Positions 1 to 5,358 of a stretch of 6,135 nt of DNA are shown one piece after another. Position 1 is the stretch's first letter. The number at the start of each line of letters is the position of its first letter. The translations under genes and the position numbers were made by a program. Origin of the DNA: Pseudomonadota bacterium (GTDB taxonomy: Bacteria; Pseudomonadota; Gammaproteobacteria; Steroidobacterales; Woeseiaceae); NCBI GenBank assembly GCA_022360335.1, contig JAKSCZ010000111.1, positions 1 to 6,135 of the forward strand, read 5' to 3'. The notes beneath the pieces are model-generated. The model saw only the letters and a list, made by a program, of their open reading frames with translations. It made no database searches and was not told the DNA's origin.

Positions 1-185
1 GCAAATCGGAAATCAGCCGCTCGTTTCACGAGCGGGCGCGCAAGCAGGGCTCCATACCGAATATCTCGGACCACGAACGCGTACTCCGGGCTCTGGTTCG
101 ACGCGACCCCGACGCCGCGCGCGATGCGATGAGGAAGCATATTGGACGTGTGTACGACGAGTTTTCGCGATTCTCGCTCGCCTGA
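1..185 (+). CDS. GntR/FadR-type transcriptional regulator, C-terminal end of the FCD domain (partial, 5' end outside window)
   Basis: Reading from base 3 gives 60 residues ending in TGA at 183-185. The pattern ISDHERVLRALVRRDPDAAR, followed by DAMRKHIGRV, is the closing helices of an FCD domain, the all-helical effector domain of FadR-subgroup GntR regulators. The two histidines at residues 24 and 46 of this fragment are 22 apart, which from memory fits the last two metal-ligand histidines of FCD domains that bind a metal and a carboxylate effector. The N-terminal winged-helix DNA-binding domain lies upstream of the window and cannot be assessed. The gene overlaps dctP by 44 bases, so it is very probably the local regulator of the TRAP operon, responding to the transported acid or a catabolite of it. 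That role is inferred from context; FCD regulators commonly sit beside sugar-acid transport and catabolism genes. Confidence 0.85.
   Translation, partial: KSEISRSFHERARKQGSIPNISDHERVLRALVRRDPDAARDAMRKHIGRVYDEFSRFSLA
131..137 (+). promoter_or_regulatory. Ribosome binding site for dctP
   Basis: GAGGAAG lies inside the end of the regulator gene, four bases before the TTG at 142 and ten before the GTG at 148. The core AGGA is six bases from the TTG, a good spacing, so this site favours TTG 142 as the start of dctP. No other purine-rich site stands nearby. Confidence 0.6.
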
Positions 186-1191
186 AGCGCATCGCGGCGC
201 GAGACCGGGTGCCGCGGTCCGGGCGGCGACGGCCGCACTCGTCCTCGGCCTGCTGCCGGTCGGCGCGCCGTCGAGCGCCGAAACGCCGTTCCGCGTCGCA
301 GATGCCCAGCCGGCGGACTATCCGACCGTGTTGGCGCTGGAATACATGGCCGAACGTGCCCGCAGCCTGTCCGGCGGCCGGCTGACTTTCAGGATCTATC
401 CGGCGCGCCAGTTAGGCGAGGAAAAAGACACCATACTGGCCACGATATTCGGCGCCATCGATATCAATCGCGTGAGTTCGGCGCCGCTCGGAACGATGGT
501 CCCGGAGCTGCAGATCCTCGGTTTGCCTTACCTGTTCGCCGATCAGGACCATTTCCGGCGGGTTATCGACGGCGACATCGGCGCGGATATTCTCGCGTTC
601 CTCGAGCCCCACGGAATGATCGGCCTCGCCTACTTCGACGCGGGCGCACGCTCCTTCTACAGCACGCGGCCGGTACGTACGCTCGAGGACTTTCGCGGTC
701 TCAAGATACGGGTCCAGAACACGCCGCTGTACGTCGACATGGTGGAGCACCTGGGCGGCAACGCGACGCCGATGAGCTTCGGACAGGTCTACGAGTCCCT
801 GCTGACGGGCGTGATCGACGGCGCCGAAAACAACTGGCCGTCCTACATCACCACCCGCCACTTCGAGGCCGCGCCCTACTACACACTCGACCGGCATACG
901 ATGGTGCCCGAGGTCGTGATGATGTCGAAGAAGCGCTGGGACGAGCTCGACGCCGGGCAGCAGGGCATCCTGCGCACCACGGCAAGGGAAGCCGCGCTGC
1001 ACATGCGACAGCTCTGGGACGCCCGGGTTGCAGAGGCGCGTGTCGCCGCGAGCGAAGCCGGCGTCACCGTGATCGAGGATGTCGATCAGCGCCAGTTCGC
1101 CGCAGCGGCAAAGGGATTGCTCGAGCCGTTCATGCAGAACCCCGTGCACGCGAAACTCATCGAGCGCATCCGGGCGGCCGCGGCGCGGTGA
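142..1191 (+). CDS. dctP: TRAP transporter periplasmic solute-binding subunit, DctP family
   Basis: This 349-residue protein is the extracytoplasmic receptor of a tripartite ATP-independent periplasmic transporter; it captures a small carboxylate or sugar acid and delivers it to DctQM. A Sec signal peptide is visible: arginines up to residue 27, a hydrophobic stretch at about 28-42, and a likely cut after SSA at residue 46. Mature-protein hallmarks of the family follow in order: GRLTFRIYPARQLGEEKD at 79-96, LPYLF at 128-132, ARSFYSTRPV at 169-178, the FRGLKIRVQ motif at 184-192 with Arg190 (the family arginine that pairs with the ligand carboxylate), and GVIDGAENNWPSY at 223-235. The start must be TTG 142 or GTG 148: an in-frame TGA at 130-132 blocks anything further upstream and no ATG, GTG or TTG follows before the mature region. 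TTG 142 is preferred for its ribosome site. This gives a long, about 27-residue n-region and a 44-base overlap with the regulator. The stop overlaps the dctQ start by four bases. The ligand is not determined; a hexuronate or related sugar acid is a reasonable guess. Confidence 0.95.
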   Translation: MDVCTTSFRDSRSPEAHRGARPGAAVRAATAALVLGLLPVGAPSSAETPFRVADAQPADYPTVLALEYMAERARSLSGGRLTFRIYPARQLGEEKDTILATIFGAIDINRVSSAPLGTMVPELQILGLPYLFADQDHFRRVIDGDIGADILAFLEPHGMIGLAYFDAGARSFYSTRPVRTLEDFRGLKIRVQNTPLYVDMVEHLGGNATPMSFGQVYESLLTGVIDGAENNWPSYITTRHFEAAPYYTLDRHTMVPEVVMMSKKRWDELDAGQQGILRTTAREAALHMRQLWDARVAEARVAASEAGVTVIEDVDQRQFAAAAKGLLEPFMQNPVHAKLIERIRAAAAR

Positions 1192-1649
1192 AGCGCTGGT
1201 TCGACAGGCTGGAGAAGCTCTACCGCGTCGTCGGTCTGATCTGCTTCGTCGCGCTGACCGCCATCGTCGGCTGGCAGGTGTTCGCTCGTTACGTATTGAA
1301 CGACAGCCCGAGCTGGAGCGAGCCGCTGGCGATGCTCCTCCTGCTGTATGCCGTGTTGCTGGGCGCCGCCGTCGGCGTCCGCCGGGATTTTCACCTCGGC
1401 CTGCGCTGGCTGTATCAGAAACTGAACCCGCGTTTCCGGCGGCTTGCCGACCGCATGACGCTGCTCGTGATAAGCGGTTTCGGCGCCGGCATGGTCGTGT
1501 ACGGCCTGCAGATGAGCGCGCAGACCTGGAGCTATGCGATTCCGGGTCTGCCGGTCCCGATGGGCGCGCAATACGCCGCGCTGGTCGCCGGCGGCGCCGC
1601 CGTCGCCGCATTTGCCCTCGAGGCGCTGCTCGGCCACGGAGATCGCTAG
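1188..1649 (+). CDS. dctQ: TRAP transporter small membrane subunit, DctQ family
   Basis: This 153-residue inner-membrane protein is the small permease subunit that pairs with DctM. Four hydrophobic segments are seen at about 12-33, 45-64, 90-108 and 126-147, the family's normal number and length. Family marks are WQVFARYVLNDSPSWSEPLA at 29-48 (aromatic-rich helix end plus the conserved SWSE), GAAVGVRRDFH at 59-69, and LPVPMGAQY at 121-129. Translation starts at GTG 1188, whose bases overlap the dctP stop as GTGA; no good Shine-Dalgarno sequence precedes it (the upstream bases are GC-rich without purine runs), so translation is probably coupled to dctP. The stop TAG shares its last base with the dctM start. 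The sequence is divergent, as usual for DctQ, so identification rests on topology, these short motifs and position between dctP and dctM. Confidence 0.93.
   Translation: MKRWFDRLEKLYRVVGLICFVALTAIVGWQVFARYVLNDSPSWSEPLAMLLLLYAVLLGAAVGVRRDFHLGLRWLYQKLNPRFRRLADRMTLLVISGFGAGMVVYGLQMSAQTWSYAIPGLPVPMGAQYAALVAGGAAVAAFALEALLGHGDR
1638..1641 (+). promoter_or_regulatory. Ribosome binding site for dctM
   Basis: GGAG inside the end of dctQ, seven bases before the GTG at 1649. It supports that GTG over the much earlier in-frame starts of the long open frame. Confidence 0.55.
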
Positions 1650-2932
1650 TGGAACTCGGCGTCCTGTTCGGCACGTTTTTCGTATTGCTGGCTATCGGCA
1701 CGCCCGTCGCGTTCTGTCTCGGCTTTTCCGCCCTGGCTACCCTGATCGTCATGGACATCAGTCCGGTCATCGCGTTTCAGCGCATGATCTCGGGCATCAA
1801 CGTGTTCGCATTGCTGGCATTGCCTTTCTTCATTTTCGCCGGCGAGCTGATGACGCGGGGGGGCATCGCAACGCGGCTGCTCGAATTCGCCGAGGCGGCC
1901 GTCGGGCACATCCGCGGCGGGCTCGGCATCGTCAACGTGTCTTCGTCGCTGGCATTCGGCGGTATCTCCGGATCGGCGGTCGCGGACGTATCCGCTCTCG
2001 GCAGCACCCTGATACCGATGATGGAGAAGCGCGGATTTCACCGTGATTTCAGCGTGAACGTGACGACGAGCTCCGCAATTCTCGGGCTGCTGATCCCGCC
2101 GAGCCACAACATGATCATTTACGCCGTCGCAGCCGGCGGCAGCGTGTCGATCGCATCGCTGTTCGTCGGCGGCCTCCTGCCGGGCGTGGTCGCCGGCCTC
2201 TGCCTGATGGGCGTCGTCTACGTGATCTCGGTTCGCCGCGCCTATCCGCGTGAGCCGTTCCCGGGTTGGGCCGTACTCATCCGGGCTCTGGTCCTGAGCC
2301 TGCCGGGCCTGATGACGGCGATCATCATCCTGGGCGGCGTGTTGAGCGGCGTCTTTACCGCAACGGAGTCGGCAGCCATCGCCGTATTCTGGGCCGTCGG
2401 CGTGTCCGTGCTCGTGTACCGCTCTCTCAGCTGGACCGGCTTCAGGGAAGCCGCCCGGGCGTCGCTGCAAACCACGGCGATGGTCATGATCGTCATCGGC
2501 GCCGCAGCGGCGTTCGGCTGGGTACTGGCCGTAAACGAAGTGCCGGTTCGGCTCGCCGAACTGGTCGAGCCCCTGGTCGACGACCCGATCCTGCTGCTGC
2601 TGCTGATCAACGTGATACTGCTGCTGCTCGGCGCAATCATGGACATGGCGCCGCTGATCATGATCATGACGCCGATACTGCTCCCGGTCGCCGAGCAGGC
2701 GGGCATGGATCCCGTGCAGTTCGGGATCATGATGATCCTGAATCTGGGCGTCGGCCTGATCACACCGCCCGTGGGCGCCGTCCTGTTCGTCGGCAGCGCG
2801 ATCGGCAGGGTCGAGCTCGAAGAGACGATCCGTTCGATGTGGCCGTTCTATCTCGCACTGCTCATTGCCCTCGGCTGCATCACCTTCGTTCCCGCCGTAT
2901 CGCTCTGGCTGCCGGGCGTCTTCGGCCAGTAA
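1649..2932 (+). CDS. dctM: TRAP transporter large permease subunit, DctM family
   Basis: This 427-residue polytopic inner-membrane protein is the transport channel of the TRAP system, using an ion gradient (normally sodium) to move the substrate delivered by DctP. It is hydrophobic throughout, with the family's internal two-fold pattern. Landmarks are ALLALPFFIFAGELMTRGGI at 54-73, GSAVADVSALGSTLIPMM at 108-125, LIPPSHNMIIYA at 148-159, GVFTATESAAIAV at 234-246, the acidic helix IMDMAPLIMIMTPILLP at 330-346, and NLGVGLITPPVGAVLF at 365-380. The length is typical for DctM (about 425-430). The frame is open much further upstream, to 1079, but that extension is arginine-rich shadow sequence antiparallel in character to a membrane protein and overlaps dctP and dctQ. 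The GTG at 1649 has a GGAG site, shares one base with the dctQ stop, and gives the canonical N-terminus. A run of seven Gs at 1857-1863 lies inside the gene; the reading frame is intact across it. Confidence 0.96.
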   Translation: MELGVLFGTFFVLLAIGTPVAFCLGFSALATLIVMDISPVIAFQRMISGINVFALLALPFFIFAGELMTRGGIATRLLEFAEAAVGHIRGGLGIVNVSSSLAFGGISGSAVADVSALGSTLIPMMEKRGFHRDFSVNVTTSSAILGLLIPPSHNMIIYAVAAGGSVSIASLFVGGLLPGVVAGLCLMGVVYVISVRRAYPREPFPGWAVLIRALVLSLPGLMTAIIILGGVLSGVFTATESAAIAVFWAVGVSVLVYRSLSWTGFREAARASLQTTAMVMIVIGAAAAFGWVLAVNEVPVRLAELVEPLVDDPILLLLLINVILLLLGAIMDMAPLIMIMTPILLPVAEQAGMDPVQFGIMMILNLGVGLITPPVGAVLFVGSAIGRVELEETIRSMWPFYLALLIALGCITFVPAVSLWLPGVFGQ

Positions 2933-2992
2933 GGTGATGCTGCCGCGCTAACCGAGGCTTACCAAACCGAAGAACCCGTGAGGCTGTATCTT
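2933..2992 (+). other. Short spacer between dctM and the GH92 gene
   Basis: Sixty bases with no hairpin, no T-run and no recognisable -35/-10 pair. The absence of a terminator supports read-through from dctM into the GH92 gene. The last 15 bases would become coding if the GTG at 2978 were the start. Confidence 0.5.
2980..2983 (+). promoter_or_regulatory. Ribosome binding site for the GH92 gene
   Basis: GAGG, nine bases before the ATG at 2993. The alternative in-frame GTG at 2978 has only a weak GAAGAA upstream, so this site favours the ATG. Confidence 0.45.
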
Positions 2993-5305
2993 ATGCGCCG
3001 CATTTCGCTCATCGCCCTGACTGCCCTGGCCGCCTGTACGCCGGAAAAACCGGTCGACCTGGTCTACCCGCATCTCGATACGGCCAACAGCCGATGGTTC
3101 TATTTCGATTCGGCCTCGCTTCCGTTCGGCATGGTGAACCTGAGTCCGGACACCGAACTCGGCGGAGCCTGGGGCAGCGGCTATCGCTATCATTCGAACG
3201 AGGTCAAGGGACTCAGCCACGTTCACGCCTGGCAGCTCTCCGGCTTGTCGGTGATGCCCGTCGTTGCCGACCTGCCCGTCGAGCAGTTGCGCGACGACTA
3301 TTTCTCGCCGTTCTCGCACGACGACGAAACCGTTCGGCCGGGCTATCACCGGCTGCACCTGAGCCGGTACGCCGTCGACGTGGAGCTGACCGCGACCCGG
3401 CGCGTCGGTTTTCACCGCTATCGCTTCCCCGCCGGCAGCACGCCGGGCATCGTGTTCAAACTCAGCGGCCGGCTCGGTCCGAGTGAACTGGCCGAAAGCG
3501 AACTCGAAATCGTCGGCAGGCGGTCTCTTTCGGGCTTCGTCACGAACGCGCCGACGCGGCGGCGGCCGAAACCGTCGCGAGTCTACTTCTTCATCGAGCT
3601 CGACCGCGATATTGCGGCCATGACGGCCTGGCAGGACGACCGGACCTTCGCCGGCACGGATCGGATCGCAGGCCTCGGCGCAGGCGCGCTGATCGATCTC
3701 GAACCGGCGCCGGGCCGGGTGCTGATGAAAGTCGGAATCTCGTACGTCGGCAAAGCGAATGCGAAGCGCAACATGGAGGCCGAACTGCCCGGCTGGGACT
3801 TCGACGCCGCGGCGGATTCCGCTCGCGACGAATGGAACGACTGGCTGTCGCGAATCGAGGTTTCCGGCGGTACCGAAACCCAGCGCCGGCGGTTCTACAC
3901 GGATCTCTGGCACGCACTGCAAGGCAGGCGAATCGTCAGCGACGCCGATGGCCGGTACCTCGATCGGACGGGCCCGGAGGCCGTCGTGCGGCAACTGCCG
4001 GCCGACGAGCATGGGCGCCCGGAGTTCGACCACTACAATTCGGACAGTTTCTGGGGCGCGCAGTGGACCATCGCTACCTTGTGGCCCCTGGCCTATCCCG
4101 CGCAAGCTTCCGAGGTCGGCAACAGCCTGGTGCAATACTACAAGGACGGCGGGCTGATACCCCGCGGCCCGTCGGGCGGCAACTACACCTTCGTCATGAC
4201 CGGTGCATCTTCGACGCCGTTCATCGTCTCGAACTGGATGAAAGGCATCCGCGACTTCGATGTCGAAGCCGCTTACGAGGGCCTGAAAAAGAACCATTCC
4301 GACCGGGGCCTGATGGCCAAAGCCGGTTACGAACACGTCACGAGCGTCGGCGGCGGCGTGCAGTACTACACGGACCGCGGCTACGTCCCGTTTCCGCTGC
4401 CCGAGGACGTCGACGACGGTCAGGGCTATCACTATCACTGGAAAGGTGCGGGCCAGACGCTGGAGTACGCGTTCCAGGACAGCGCGCTGGCAAATCTCGC
4501 CCGGGCGCTCGGGCATGACGAAGACGCCGATCGCTATCTCGAACGGGCACGGAACTACCGGAACCTGTATGACGCCGAATCGGGCTTCATGCGCCCGCGC
4601 GAAGCGGACGGTTCGTGGCGCGAGCCTTACGACCCTTACGAATACGAGGCGGGTTTCGTCGAGTCCAACGCCGCACAGATGACCTGGTTCGTGCCTCACG
4701 ACGTCGACGGACTCGCCGGCCTGATGGGCGGCAGGGACGCGTACGTCCGCCGCCTCGACGACGCCTTCGCGAAGGCGTCGGAACTGGGATTCACGGCGGG
4801 ATCGGCGCACGCCGACGAGAAAGACGAGCGGTTCAGCCGTATTCCGATCAACTACGGGAATCAGCCCAGCATCCAGACCGCGTTCCTGTTCGCCGCCGCC
4901 GGCGCGCCGTGGAAGACACAGTATTGGTCACGCGAAGTCGTCGAACGCGTGTTCTCCGGCCTGTCTCCCGAGACCGGCTACAACGGCGACGAGGACCAGG
5001 GTCTCATGGGATCGCTTGCGGTGCTGATGAAGATCGGCCTGTTCCAGATTACCGGCGGAACCGAACCCGACCCGGTGTACTGGATCGGCAGCCCGATCTT
5101 CGACGAGATCACGATACGACTCGATGCCCGGTACTACGGCGGCGGATCGTTCACGATAAAGGCCGTAAACAACTCGAGCGGCAATCGCTACGTCCAGGCA
5201 AGCTATCTGAACGGCGCGCCGCTGCAACGATCCTACCTCCGTCACAGCGAGATCGTCTCGGGCGGCGAGTTGCGGCTGGAGATGGGAGACCGGCCCAAAA
5301 AATAG
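2993..5305 (+). CDS. Predicted lipoprotein glycoside hydrolase family 92 (calcium-dependent alpha-mannosidase family)
   Basis: From ATG 2993 this is 770 residues (775 from GTG 2978), the usual GH92 length. The N-terminus, MRRISLIALTALAAC, is a short signal peptide with a lipobox (LAAC) and acceptor Cys15; Thr follows, so there is no Asp retention signal and outer-membrane anchoring is likely. Residues about 25-255 form the N-terminal beta-sandwich domain (PFGMVNLSPDT at 44-54, GGAWGSGYRYHS at 57-68, HVHAWQLSG at 76-84). About 295-750 is the (alpha/alpha)6 catalytic domain: FWGAQWT at 353-359, SGGNYTFVMTG at 394-404, GQTLEYAFQD at 487-496, FVESNAAQMTWFVPHD at 555-570, YGNQPSIQ at 621-628, PWKTQYW at 639-645, NGDEDQG at 664-670. 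Glu557 is the expected general acid and Asp666/Asp668 the base pair. Their 109-residue spacing equals that of Glu533 and Asp642 in Bacteroides BT3990, recalled from memory. Family members are exo-acting, inverting and need calcium. Linkage specificity cannot be read here: the canonical EGNAWQ is ESNAAQ, apparently a sub-clade trait. It lies 60 bases after dctM, probably in the same operon. Confidence 0.94.
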   Translation: MRRISLIALTALAACTPEKPVDLVYPHLDTANSRWFYFDSASLPFGMVNLSPDTELGGAWGSGYRYHSNEVKGLSHVHAWQLSGLSVMPVVADLPVEQLRDDYFSPFSHDDETVRPGYHRLHLSRYAVDVELTATRRVGFHRYRFPAGSTPGIVFKLSGRLGPSELAESELEIVGRRSLSGFVTNAPTRRRPKPSRVYFFIELDRDIAAMTAWQDDRTFAGTDRIAGLGAGALIDLEPAPGRVLMKVGISYVGKANAKRNMEAELPGWDFDAAADSARDEWNDWLSRIEVSGGTETQRRRFYTDLWHALQGRRIVSDADGRYLDRTGPEAVVRQLPADEHGRPEFDHYNSDSFWGAQWTIATLWPLAYPAQASEVGNSLVQYYKDGGLIPRGPSGGNYTFVMTGASSTPFIVSNWMKGIRDFDVEAAYEGLKKNHSDRGLMAKAGYEHVTSVGGGVQYYTDRGYVPFPLPEDVDDGQGYHYHWKGAGQTLEYAFQDSALANLARALGHDEDADRYLERARNYRNLYDAESGFMRPREADGSWREPYDPYEYEAGFVESNAAQMTWFVPHDVDGLAGLMGGRDAYVRRLDDAFAKASELGFTAGSAHADEKDERFSRIPINYGNQPSIQTAFLFAAAGAPWKTQYWSREVVERVFSGLSPETGYNGDEDQGLMGSLAVLMKIGLFQITGGTEPDPVYWIGSPIFDEITIRLDARYYGGGSFTIKAVNNSSGNRYVQASYLNGAPLQRSYLRHSEIVSGGELRLEMGDRPKK

Positions 5306-5339
5306 GCGAGCCGCGTGCACCCGATGCACGCGGCTCGCC
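5297..5339 (-). terminator. Intrinsic terminator of the TonB-dependent receptor gene, overlapping the GH92 3' end
   Basis: A perfect 15-bp inverted repeat pairs 5305-5319 (GGCGAGCCGCGTGCA) with 5325-5339 around a five-base loop. Read on the - strand, the hairpin follows the receptor stop by 19 bases and is followed by TATTTTTT (complement of 5297-5304), a standard rho-independent terminator. Read on the + strand the same hairpin is followed by CGGTGGGGGG with no T-run, so for the GH92 transcript it is at best a stabilising 3' hairpin. The stem begins at the last base of the GH92 stop codon, and the T-run is the complement of its two final Lys codons. Confidence 0.88.
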
Positions 5340-5358
5340 CGGTGGGGGGCCGATGGAC

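Noticed and set aside
1079..1648. Upstream in-frame extension of dctM giving a 617-residue protein
   Set aside because: The extension is arginine-rich shadow sequence overlapping dctP and all of dctQ; the GTG at 1649 gives the normal DctM N-terminus and length.
412..1770. 452-residue open frame on the - strand opposite dctP, dctQ and the dctM start
   Set aside because: Low-complexity, arginine-rich translation crossing three real genes; no domain, and the sense-strand genes have clear family motifs.
1646..2470. 274-residue - strand frame opposite dctM
   Set aside because: Polar, His/Asp/Arg-rich complement of a hydrophobic membrane gene, with no motif or independent ribosome site.
2591..2605. 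Five CTG triplets in a row, a possible slippage or phase-variation repeat
   Set aside because: It encodes a Leu run in a transmembrane helix; triplet changes would not shift the frame, and Leu-rich runs are normal in DctM.
2950..2970. Direct repeat AACCGA twice, 15 bases apart, between dctM and the GH92 gene, considered as an operator
   Set aside because: Six bases in a GC-rich spacer with no dyad symmetry and no associated promoter; within chance expectation.
2948..4810. 620-residue open frame on the - strand opposite the GH92 gene
   Set aside because: It is antisense to a well-supported GH92 coding region, is full of Arg, Val and Ala with no recognisable domain, and arises from the strong codon bias of the GC-rich sense gene.
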